Of a DNA stretch of 64,000 nt, positions 51,190 to 58,747 are shown in pieces. How positions within the stretch are numbered: the first letter of the stretch is position 1; every line of letters starts with the position of its first letter. The notes under the pieces are model-generated. The model searched no databases and had not been told where the DNA came from. It saw only the letters and a program-made list of their open reading frames with translations. The position numbers and the translations under genes are program-made. This DNA comes from an uncultured Flavobacteriaceae bacterium (GTDB taxonomy: Bacteria; Bacteroidota; Bacteroidia; Flavobacteriales; Flavobacteriaceae): positions 1 through 64,000 of the forward strand of contig CANLVG010000003.1 of NCBI GenBank assembly GCA_947494565.1, read 5' to 3'.

Positions 51190-52726
51190 TTGAATCGGTT
51201 TGTTTTAAATGTATGATTTTCGGCTCACTTTCCCGACCATTTTTATCCATAAATATAATAGCTATCCGTTTTTTGCCCTTCAGGAGATCGGAAGGTATCC
51301 GTATATGATCTTTGTTTTTGACAAATGACCGTGTCAACAACTTCTTTCGAACATAGTGGTCTTTCTTTACTTTTTGGCAGGTGTAGATGGTGGCATAATG
51401 GACCTGTTCTAAATGATCAAATTCAAGTAAGGTATGTTCTTTTTGATTTTGTATTGATTTCAACGCTGTCTTTTGCTCTTTGACCACTCTTGTTTTCTGT
51501 AGCTGAGGTGGTAAGGCTTTCTTTCTATAGAATTTCCTTTTGAGATGTTTAACTACATCTTTTGAATTGGTCATCAGACTTTTTGCACTAAAGAACACAT
51601 TGCCGTTCACCTCGTCAGTATTTCGAGCGAGATGTATTTGATCGGGAAGTTCTTTCTTTTTGTTCCAAGCAGTATCGCTATTGTTCCTGATTTTATAAGG
51701 TCCGTTGCCGATGTAGAGCAGGGTATTGGTTGAATACTGTGACCACCAATTCACGATTTTTCGGTGTGAGGCTACTGGAAGTTCCATACTCCAATAGACC
51801 TGCGGAACAATATAGTCAAGCCATCCTTGTTCCATCCAAAGTAGGGGATCGGCATAAAGATTATCGAAGGTGGTCTGTCCCGCTTGCGTATCGGAACCTT
51901 TGGGGTCGGTCGATTGGTTTTTCCATACTCCGAACGGACTAACCCCAAACTGTACCCAAGGTTTCCGCGCTTTTATGGTCGCGTGGCTCTTCTTGATCAA
52001 TGAATCGATATTGCTACGGCGCCAATCGCCGAGATCTTGATTCGGTAGGCTGCAATTGTAGTAGGTAATCGAATCGTTAAATACCTCGTCCTTGATAGTA
52101 TAAGGATAAAAGTAGTCGTCAAAATGAACGGCGTCGATATCATAAATTGATACGAGCTCATCGATAACCGATACCATACGTTCCTGTACTTGGGGAAGTC
52201 CTGGATCATAGTAATATTTTTTACCGTATTTCAACATCCATTCCGGGTGTTGGTTGAAATCATGGGCGGTACTTAAGATATCGGTTTTGAGGTCGAAGGT
52301 GGCACGGTACGGATTGAGCCAAGCATGAAATTCCATTCCTCTATCATGCGTTTCGTCAATCATCCACTGCAGCAGGTTTTCTTGAGTATCGGGGGTCTTT
52401 CCTTCTTTTCCGGTCAAAAATCGTGACCAAGGAGCATAATCCGAAGTATAAAAGGCGTCTCCTGCCGTTCTCACTTGAACGATTGCTGCGTTAAAATTGA
52501 GGTCCTGATAAAAATTGAGAATGGTACGGTAGTCGGCTTTCTTTTTTTCGATGGCGTCCGTGCCTTTTTTTGGCCAATCGATATTGACTACTGTCGCCAC
52601 CCAGAAGCCACGGAATTCCCTTTCGGGCTGTGGGACGGGTTTCCATAAGGCGCAGGAGGCGAAACTCAAAAAGGATAGCACTAACAGCCCTTTCTTTACT
52701 TGGCCAATGTTGATTCTACGTCTCAT
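51173..52726 (-). CDS. GHL10 (DUF187) family glycosidase-like lipoprotein
   Basis: A 517-residue protein with a lipoprotein-type signal (KKGLLVLSFLSFASC) and a GHL10/DUF187 TIM-barrel domain beginning REFRGFWVATVVNIDWP. Also visible are HAWLNPYRATF, YDIDAVHFDDYFYPY and FGVSPFGVWKN. The Asp pair in VHFDDYF is a candidate catalytic site. A Lys-rich C-terminal region (about 400-517) looks like a beta domain. The frame starts 60 codons upstream inside the nitrilase gene; the ATG at 52726 begins the signal peptide and is used. Relatives act on unusual glycosidic bonds; here the cluster suggests a peptidoglycan-derived substrate. Confidence 0.88.
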   Translation of the reverse strand: MRRRINIGQVKKGLLVLSFLSFASCALWKPVPQPEREFRGFWVATVVNIDWPKKGTDAIEKKKADYRTILNFYQDLNFNAAIVQVRTAGDAFYTSDYAPWSRFLTGKEGKTPDTQENLLQWMIDETHDRGMEFHAWLNPYRATFDLKTDILSTAHDFNQHPEWMLKYGKKYYYDPGLPQVQERMVSVIDELVSIYDIDAVHFDDYFYPYTIKDEVFNDSITYYNCSLPNQDLGDWRRSNIDSLIKKSHATIKARKPWVQFGVSPFGVWKNQSTDPKGSDTQAGQTTFDNLYADPLLWMEQGWLDYIVPQVYWSMELPVASHRKIVNWWSQYSTNTLLYIGNGPYKIRNNSDTAWNKKKELPDQIHLARNTDEVNGNVFFSAKSLMTNSKDVVKHLKRKFYRKKALPPQLQKTRVVKEQKTALKSIQNQKEHTLLEFDHLEQVHYATIYTCQKVKKDHYVRKKLLTRSFVKNKDHIRIPSDLLKGKKRIAIIFMDKNGRESEPKIIHLKQTDSNDPKE

Positions 52727-53657
52727 TTGACATCCAAACCGGTTGAAGACTTGGTTGGTGTTCTTGCCCCAGAATGGCTTTGTACAATTCAGGTCTTCTC
52801 GCATTTTTGTATCTCCATCCGCCTGATAAGGGTATTTTGTCTTTCGTAAGTTTTGCAATAGTGATTTCATCTTCAAAACTTCTAATTTCCGATAAAATTT
52901 CGCCATATGGGTCGATAATCATCGAATTGCCATTTTTCAAATGCTCCCCATCATAGCCGATAGGGTTCATAAATGCGTAGTATACCCCATTATCATAAGC
53001 TCGTGCCGGTAACCAGCGCATCAACCATCTTCTTCCTTTAGGGCCATCGAACTCCAAACGCAATGACACGGGATCAATTTCACGGTTTTGCCATAGGTTG
53101 TCATCCACATAACCTCTTCCGGGCATGGAGGAGGGGGTGCATCCCGTTACATGGGGAGCAAAGATGATTTCGGCTCCGAGAAGGGTGGTCGCACGCACAT
53201 TTTCGACGATGTTGTTGTCATAACAGATTAAGATGCCACACTTCCAACCCAAAAGATCGAAGACCACATAATCATCACCGGCGCTCATATGGGGGTTGAT
53301 AAACGGATGTAGTTTCCGGTATTTCGCAAGTAGTCCGTCTTTGGTCACACAGACATAGGTGTTAAAAATCTTGTCATTTTCCAATTCAACCAGGCCTGCT
53401 AGTATGGGAATGTCATAAGTTTTCGAAATAGCGATTAATTGTTGACAACTCGTCCCATAGGGTACTTTTTCGGCCAGATCGTGAATTTGGGAATAGGAGA
53501 GATCCTTGGTAAAGGTATAGGCGGTAACCGCCATCTCATGAAAACTGATGACATCGGCCCCTGCCAATTTTGACTTCTTTGTTAAGTTTTCAATTACCGA
53601 TAAGTTATAAGCGGTATCCCCATCTTTTGGGCTAAACTGCGCAACAGCTAGGTTCAT
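52716..53657 (-). CDS. Nitrilase-family carbon-nitrogen hydrolase
   Basis: A 313-residue cytosolic hydrolase. The Glu-Lys-Cys triad is visible: VISFHEMAVTAYTF (Glu about 41), KYRKLHPF (Lys about 115) and GILICYDNNIVENVRA (Cys about 149). Family members hydrolyse amides or nitriles. In this operon an amidase acting on muropeptides or N-acyl sugars is possible but not shown. It overlaps the GHL10 start by 11 bases and is followed upstream by a terminator before nagB. Confidence 0.88.
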   Translation of the reverse strand: MNLAVAQFSPKDGDTAYNLSVIENLTKKSKLAGADVISFHEMAVTAYTFTKDLSYSQIHDLAEKVPYGTSCQQLIAISKTYDIPILAGLVELENDKIFNTYVCVTKDGLLAKYRKLHPFINPHMSAGDDYVVFDLLGWKCGILICYDNNIVENVRATTLLGAEIIFAPHVTGCTPSSMPGRGYVDDNLWQNREIDPVSLRLEFDGPKGRRWLMRWLPARAYDNGVYYAFMNPIGYDGEHLKNGNSMIIDPYGEILSEIRSFEDEITIAKLTKDKIPLSGGWRYKNARRPELYKAILGQEHQPSLQPVWMSNET

Positions 53658-53679
53658 GTGCTCTACTATTTGATATATA

Positions 53680-53709
53680 AAAGGCCTACTTTTTTAGAAA
53701 TAGGCCTTT
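53680..53709 (-). terminator. Terminator after the NagB-PIG-L gene
   Basis: AAAGGCCTA (53680-53688) pairs with TAGGCCTTT (53701-53709), a 9-bp stem with a 12-base loop; leftward it is followed by TTTTATAT. It would end the nagB transcript before the nitrilase gene, partly separating it from the rest of the cluster. Confidence 0.65.
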
Positions 53710-53727
53710 GTAAGTTAAAGATTGAAT

Positions 53728-55677
53728 TTAATCGAATTTGTGTCGCACGAACGCTTCCATAGCGGCATAGTCGGAAAGTCCCAATGCGCGATACCTGGCC
53801 GCAGTGTCTTTGTTGCGTTCTTCGGCGCGCATCCAGAATTCCCTCGAGTCGTCACCTTGGAACATCACACCATCTTTTTGTGATTGATGTGCAAAAATGG
53901 CGTTCCTTTTCTTCAGCACTTGACTTGGGCTCATCGGTACTGCCATTTCGATTTCGTTGACATCCCATTCGTGCCATGCCCCGCGATACAACCACAACCA
54001 GCAATCATCCATAAAGAGCTCTGATTTCAGGCGTTTCATTGCGGCGAAAACAGCATCGAGACATACTTTATGTGTGCCATGTGGGTCAGCTAGATCCCCT
54101 GCGGCATATACTTGATGGGGCTGTACTTCGGTAATCATGTCCATAACGATCTGGATGTCCGCTTCCGAAAGGTTATTTTTCTTAATGGTTCCCGTTTCAT
54201 AGAAGGGGAGGTCCAAGAAGTGTACATTTTCATCCGGAAGTCCGAGGTATCTTGTGGCAGCAAACGATTCGCCTCTTCTGATATTTCCTTTGAGGCGTCT
54301 TACCTCAAGGGTGTCAAAGCTACTTTCTTTCTTGTTTTTTATGGCATCGATGATCGTTTCGGCTTCCTCAGAAGGACTGATATCCCTTGAAATTTCCGCA
54401 TACCTTAACGCATCGGTATCCGAAACCGCGATATTTCCAGAAGTTTGGTACGCAATGTGTACCTCGTGGCCTTGTTCGACCAATCTGTCGAATGTTCCCC
54501 CCATGGAAATCACGTCGTCATCAGGATGAGGACTAAAGATAATGACCTTCTTTTTGGCGGGTTCGGCTCGTTCTGGTCTACTCGTATCATCGGCGTTGGG
54601 TTTACCACCCGGCCATCCCGTAATCGTATGTTGTAACCTATTGAACATTTTGATATTCAGGTCATAGGAGTCTTGGGCTGCCAATAAACCTGACATGCCA
54701 TTATCATTATAATCCTTATCGGTAAGGCTAAGTATCGATTTGCCGGTTTCACCACACAACCACACTATGGCCTTTGCCGTCAGGCTCTCGGTCCATTCCA
54801 ATGATTCGTCAACGAGCCAAGGTGTCTTGTTTCGGGTCAGCTCTGTTCCTGCACCGGTGTCCAATACAAACGTACAGTTTTTATGACCTTGTAAATAGGT
54901 GGCGGGTACTTGAGAAGAAACTACGCCCTCCACGGTTTTTTTGATGATATCCGCTTTGTTTTGTCCCCAACCTAATAGTACGATCCGTTTGGCTTTCATA
55001 ACGGTAGCGATTCCCATGGTAATGGCTTTTCTGGGAACATTATCGATACCCAAAAATGCTGGGGCCGCATCCACACGTGTGATATGGTCCAAGGTGATTA
55101 CACGGGTTCCGGAGTTATAGTGGGAACCTGGTTCATTAAAGCCGACATGTCCGGTACGACCGATACCGAGTAGTTGAAAATCAAGTCCACCAAACTGCTT
55201 GATGGCCCTTTCATAGGCCAGACAGTAATCAATGACAAATTCACTTGCGACGGTTCCATCCGGAATATGGATATTCTCTCGCGGAATATCGATGTGATTG
55301 AACAAGTGTTCGTGCATGAAGTACCAATAGCTCTGACGATTGTCGGAATCCATCGGAAGGTATTCGTCGAGATTGAAGGTGACGACATTCGAGAAGCTGA
55401 GTCCTTCTTCTTTATGCATCCTTACCAATTCCTCATAGACCCGAATCGGTGATGAACCGGTAGCTAAGCCCAACACACAAGTTTTGTTGGCTTCTTGCTT
55501 TTTTCTGATCAAGGCAGCGATTTCTTGGGCCACTTTGATCGAAGCTTCATTGGAATCATCAAAAATTACATTGTGGATTTTTTCAAATCGAGTTTCCTCA
55601 AATTGTCCTACAGGTTTGAATGCGATATTCTTTCCTGGTTTTTCCCCTTTTGGTTTCATTGTTAAAGTTGCTATCAT
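53728..55677 (-). CDS. NagB-like glucosamine-6-phosphate deaminase fused to PIG-L deacetylase
   Basis: A 649-residue two-domain protein. Residues about 30-330 are NagB-like (GLATGSSPIRVYEELV, TFNLDEYLPM, GIGRTGHVGFNEPGSHY). NagB converts glucosamine-6-P to fructose-6-P and ammonia. In E. coli NagB the loop reads GNDGH with catalytic Asp141; here it is GRTGH, so that Asp is Thr, while the His and Glu of the site remain. Residues about 375-649 are a PIG-L/LmbE zinc deacetylase (IIFSPHPDDDVISMGG, DPHGTHKVC). This could deacetylate GlcNAc-6-P and so replace NagA; that is inference. The gene is divergent from deoR and closed by a terminator. Confidence 0.92.
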   Translation of the reverse strand: MIATLTMKPKGEKPGKNIAFKPVGQFEETRFEKIHNVIFDDSNEASIKVAQEIAALIRKKQEANKTCVLGLATGSSPIRVYEELVRMHKEEGLSFSNVVTFNLDEYLPMDSDNRQSYWYFMHEHLFNHIDIPRENIHIPDGTVASEFVIDYCLAYERAIKQFGGLDFQLLGIGRTGHVGFNEPGSHYNSGTRVITLDHITRVDAAPAFLGIDNVPRKAITMGIATVMKAKRIVLLGWGQNKADIIKKTVEGVVSSQVPATYLQGHKNCTFVLDTGAGTELTRNKTPWLVDESLEWTESLTAKAIVWLCGETGKSILSLTDKDYNDNGMSGLLAAQDSYDLNIKMFNRLQHTITGWPGGKPNADDTSRPERAEPAKKKVIIFSPHPDDDVISMGGTFDRLVEQGHEVHIAYQTSGNIAVSDTDALRYAEISRDISPSEEAETIIDAIKNKKESSFDTLEVRRLKGNIRRGESFAATRYLGLPDENVHFLDLPFYETGTIKKNNLSEADIQIVMDMITEVQPHQVYAAGDLADPHGTHKVCLDAVFAAMKRLKSELFMDDCWLWLYRGAWHEWDVNEIEMAVPMSPSQVLKKRNAIFAHQSQKDGVMFQGDDSREFWMRAEERNKDTAARYRALGLSDYAAMEAFVRHKFD

Positions 55678-55701
55678 TAGTGTATGTGATAAAATTTAAA
55701 C

Positions 55702-55758
55702 ACTGCAAATGTAGGCAATAAAATGATATTTTGCAGTTTTTTGCCATTTATTTTGCAG
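55702..55758. promoter_or_regulatory. Candidate operator: ACTGCAAA/TTTGCAGT half-sites
   Basis: The nagB-deoR gap holds ACTGCAAA (55702-55709), its inverted partner TTTGCAGT (55730-55737) and a third TTTGCAG (55752-55758). The nagB -7 element TACATTTG (minus strand, 55706-55713) overlaps the first site. This would let the DeoR-type regulator block nagB. The motif is seen; binding is inference. Confidence 0.45.
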
Positions 55759-55824
55759 CTTTATGCTTTTTTAACATTTAATTCAATTTCAAAATAGAAA
55801 AAAACGGCAAACTGAAATAATACC

Positions 55825-55832
55825 TATATTTG
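55825..55832 (+). promoter_or_regulatory. -7 promoter element of deoR-murQ
   Basis: TATATTTG exactly matches TAnnTTTG and lies 19 bases before the deoR ATG. It is about 110 bases from the divergent nagB element. Confidence 0.6.
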
Positions 55833-55851
55833 TATTTTGTAAGAGTGTATT

Positions 55852-56601
55852 ATGCTTAAAGAAGAACGACAACAGACCATTTTGAACGAAGTGGAGTTGC
55901 ATAACCGTATTTTGCTCACCGATATCGCCGAAACGCTTGATGTATCCATTGATACCGTTCGTAGGGATGTGAAAGAACTAGACGCAGAGCAAAAGTTACG
56001 CAAGGTCCACGGAGGAGCCGTCTCCCTTGGTTTCACGACGAACAGTACGCGAAACACGAATGTGTATGCCCTGAATGAAAAATTGATCATTGCTGAAAAA
56101 GCGAGCAGCCTCTTGAAGAGTGGGGGCGTAATTTTTATAGATGGGGGCACGACTTGTTTAGAGTTGGCGCGTATGATTCCAGATCATCTTGAAATCACCT
56201 GTTTCACCCTGAGTTTGCCCGTGGCCATGGAGCTTACCACAAAAGGGAATGTTACCGTGATCTTTGTGGGAGGTCAAATTTCCAAGGATTCCCAAATCTC
56301 CATCGGCGCCAACGCCATTCACAATTTGTCCGAAATCAAGGTCGATTATAGTTTTATAGGTACAGGATATGTCGATTCAACCTATGGTCTAACCGAATTC
56401 GATTGGGATATCGTACAGTTAAAAAAAGCAGTGATACAAGCTGCCAAGAAAACGGTATTGTTGTGCATTTCAGAAAAACTGAATTCGCAACATCGGTACA
56501 AGACCTGTGATATCAATGCTATCAATACCATGATTACCGAACTGCTCCCTGAAAACCAACTTTTAAACTCCTTTAGAAACCACGATATTCGAATTCTATA
56601 A
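55852..56601 (+). CDS. DeoR-family transcriptional regulator
   Basis: A 249-residue DeoR-type repressor. The N-terminal HTH (about 1-57) reads LKEERQQTILNEVE, ILLTDIAETLDVSIDTVRRDV and KLRKVHGGAV. The C-terminal sugar-phosphate sensor domain (about 75-240) includes FIDGGTTCLELARM and IGTGYVDSTYGLTEFD. Such regulators sense phosphosugars; MurNAc-6-P or GlcN-6-P fit this locus. It is 3 bases before murQ and divergent from nagB, so it likely controls both directions. Confidence 0.92.
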   Translation: MLKEERQQTILNEVELHNRILLTDIAETLDVSIDTVRRDVKELDAEQKLRKVHGGAVSLGFTTNSTRNTNVYALNEKLIIAEKASSLLKSGGVIFIDGGTTCLELARMIPDHLEITCFTLSLPVAMELTTKGNVTVIFVGGQISKDSQISIGANAIHNLSEIKVDYSFIGTGYVDSTYGLTEFDWDIVQLKKAVIQAAKKTVLLCISEKLNSQHRYKTCDINAINTMITELLPENQLLNSFRNHDIRIL

Positions 56602-56604
56602 CCT

Positions 56605-57417
56605 ATGAGCTATACTAAAATTACCGAAACCCCGTCAAACCATGACAATTTAGAACAGTTGGACACGGCGGTCTTACTTCAAAAAATGAACGAGGAAGAT
56701 AAAAAAGTCGCCGATGCCGTGGCCCTTGCCATACCTCAAATTACGGAGTTGGTCGATGCCTTGGCCGAACGTTTTGAAAAAGGAGGGAGGCTTTTCTACA
56801 TTGGCGCCGGTACCAGCGGTCGTTTGGGTATTCTTGACGCCTCTGAAATTCCACCGACCTATGGCATGCCCCATGAACGGGTAGTAGGCCTAATTGCTGG
56901 TGGTGATATCGCAATTCGAAAATCCGTTGAGCATGCAGAAGATGATAGCCAACAAGCTTGGTCGGATCTTATGGTCCATGAGATGACCGATTTGGATGTC
57001 GTTGTTGGTATTGCCGCCTCGGGTACCACGCCCTATGTCTTGGGTGGTATTGCCGATGCGAAGAAAAATGGACTTTTAACAGCCGGTATTACGAATAATC
57101 CTGGTTCTCCTCTGGCGGAGGTAGTGGATATCCCAATAGAAATGAACGTCGGGCCTGAGTTCGTTACAGGAAGTACACGTATGAAAAGCGGTACTTCGCA
57201 AAAACTAGCACTTAATATGATTTCGACGGCCTTGATGATCAGAATCGGCCGAGTAAAGGGAAATAAAATGGTGCATATGCAGTTGAGCAACAATAAATTG
57301 GTCGATCGTGGGGTACGCTATGTAGCCGAAGGTTTGGGTATTTCGTATGATGAGGCGGAACAGTTACTTCAAAAGCACGGCTCGGTTAAAGAGGCTATTG
57401 CCGCCGGAAAATCCTAA
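56605..57417 (+). CDS. murQ: N-acetylmuramic acid 6-phosphate etherase
   Basis: A 270-residue SIS-domain etherase that cleaves the lactyl ether of MurNAc-6-P, giving GlcNAc-6-P and D-lactate. Motifs: YIGAGTSGRLGILDASEIPPTYGMP (substrate loop, in two parts), VEHAEDDSQQ with the catalytic Glu region, and GSTRMKSGTSQKLALNMIST. The length is that of the short Bacteroidetes form. It directly follows the DeoR gene. GlcNAc-6-P made here would be handled by the NagB-PIG-L protein. Confidence 0.96.
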   Translation: MSYTKITETPSNHDNLEQLDTAVLLQKMNEEDKKVADAVALAIPQITELVDALAERFEKGGRLFYIGAGTSGRLGILDASEIPPTYGMPHERVVGLIAGGDIAIRKSVEHAEDDSQQAWSDLMVHEMTDLDVVVGIAASGTTPYVLGGIADAKKNGLLTAGITNNPGSPLAEVVDIPIEMNVGPEFVTGSTRMKSGTSQKLALNMISTALMIRIGRVKGNKMVHMQLSNNKLVDRGVRYVAEGLGISYDEAEQLLQKHGSVKEAIAAGKS

Positions 57418-57436
57418 TTTTGGATTCCTCCAATAG

Positions 57437-57455
57437 TTCCCAAAGGTTTTGGGAA
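57437..57455. terminator. Weak hairpin downstream of murQ
   Basis: TTCCCAAA and TTTGGGAA pair over 8 bases with a 3-base loop between the convergent murQ and sugar dehydrogenase genes. There is no clear T-run, so termination is only possible. Confidence 0.4.
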
Positions 57456-57487
57456 TGGGCAAGAGCAGGAGAAATAGGATTCCTGTT

Positions 57488-58609
57488 CTATCCTTTCGGG
57501 ACCAATCTATATACCCCTTTTCCCTCTACGGAGACGTAAATCAATCCGTCAGGGCCTTCTTTGACGTCTCGGACGCGACCTATACCGTCCATAAGTTTTT
57601 GCCTGTCAACCACCTTGGTGCCCTCCAGTACGAGCCGTTCTAGATACTGATATTTCAAAGAACCGACCAATAAGCTGCCTTTCCAATCCCCATACTTATC
57701 GGAGGTCATAAATGCCATACCACTTGGTGCAATCGAAGGCAACCAATAATGAATAGGCTCTTCCATACCGGGCATCTCGGTTTTGTCGGTAATCGGGGTG
57801 CCACTGTAGTTGATACCATAGGTAACGACCGGCCAACCATAATTTTTGCCAGGTTTCACAATATTGATTTCATCACCACCCCTTGGGCCATGCTCATGAT
57901 CCCAAATCTCCCCTGTATCCGGATGCTTCAAGAGTCCTTGGGGATTTCTATGGCCATAGCTATAAATCGCTTCCTTGGCATCTTTGGTCCCAACAAAAGG
58001 GTTGTCTTTTGGTATTCTTCCATCATCAAAAAATCGATAGATTTTGCCCCCATCGCGGGTAATATCCTGTGGATTTTCATCTCTGGCCCCACGTTCTCCA
58101 ATAGACAGGTATAGGTATCCGTCATTGTCGAATGTTATTCGTGACCCGAAGTGTTGTCCTTTTGTCGTGTTAGGTGAGGCTTTGTAGAGTAACTCTTTGT
58201 TTATTAGTGAATTATCTTTGATTTGGGCACGCATTAGTGCGGTGTGACCGCCTTTGCCCTCTCCTTCAGCGGAGGCATAGGAAATGTACAACCAACCATT
58301 GCTTGCATAATCGGGATGTAATTTAATATCCAGAAGTCCGCCCTGACCTCTTTTATAGACTTCCGGCACATTTGCGATTTGTGTTTTTTTTCCATCCTTG
58401 AAATGAATGATTTCACCGGATTTTTCCGTTACGAGAATACTACCGTCAGGAAGCACTTCCAACCCCCATGGAACTTGCAGTTCATCGATCAGTAGCTCAG
58501 CTGAAAAAGGCATATTTTTTGCTTTAGATACTTGATTTTCAGGATCTTGAGCGCAAGACAATTGGAGGCTGACGATGAATAATCCCACTAAGAACACACT
58601 TTTTTCCAT
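57488..58609 (-). CDS. PQQ-dependent sugar dehydrogenase-like protein
   Basis: A 373-residue exported protein (signal ending LQLSCAQ, possibly a lipobox) with a six-bladed beta-propeller of the soluble aldose-sugar dehydrogenase/GSDH family. Visible motifs: QVPWGLEVLPDGSILVTEK, GGLLDIKLHPDY, FGSRITFDNDGYLYLSIGERG, YSYGHRNPQGL, WDHEHGPRGGDEINIV, NYGWPVVTYGINY, and RVRDVKEGPDGLIYV. These line the PQQ/Ca site of the E. coli YliI type. The sugar oxidised is unknown. It is transcribed towards murQ. Confidence 0.92.
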   Translation of the reverse strand: MEKSVFLVGLFIVSLQLSCAQDPENQVSKAKNMPFSAELLIDELQVPWGLEVLPDGSILVTEKSGEIIHFKDGKKTQIANVPEVYKRGQGGLLDIKLHPDYASNGWLYISYASAEGEGKGGHTALMRAQIKDNSLINKELLYKASPNTTKGQHFGSRITFDNDGYLYLSIGERGARDENPQDITRDGGKIYRFFDDGRIPKDNPFVGTKDAKEAIYSYGHRNPQGLLKHPDTGEIWDHEHGPRGGDEINIVKPGKNYGWPVVTYGINYSGTPITDKTEMPGMEEPIHYWLPSIAPSGMAFMTSDKYGDWKGSLLVGSLKYQYLERLVLEGTKVVDRQKLMDGIGRVRDVKEGPDGLIYVSVEGKGVYRLVPKG

Positions 58610-58650
58610 ATTCAGTCGTTTGATATTAATACTAAGGTAACCCCTAGACG

Positions 58651-58679
58651 TTGAATATTAAAGAGAATTTATAAGTTTA
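58651..58679 (+). promoter_or_regulatory. Possible promoter of the giant SprB-like gene
   Basis: TTG (58651-58653) and TAAGTTTA (58672-58679) are spaced by 18 bases. The -7 box has one mismatch to TAnnTTTG. It lies 68 bases before the ATG at 58748. Confidence 0.3.
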
Positions 58680-58747
58680 AACAATTACACTAGAGAATAT
58701 TTTGATCCCCAAATCACGAGTATTCTTGCCCAAACTCGACTTAACCT

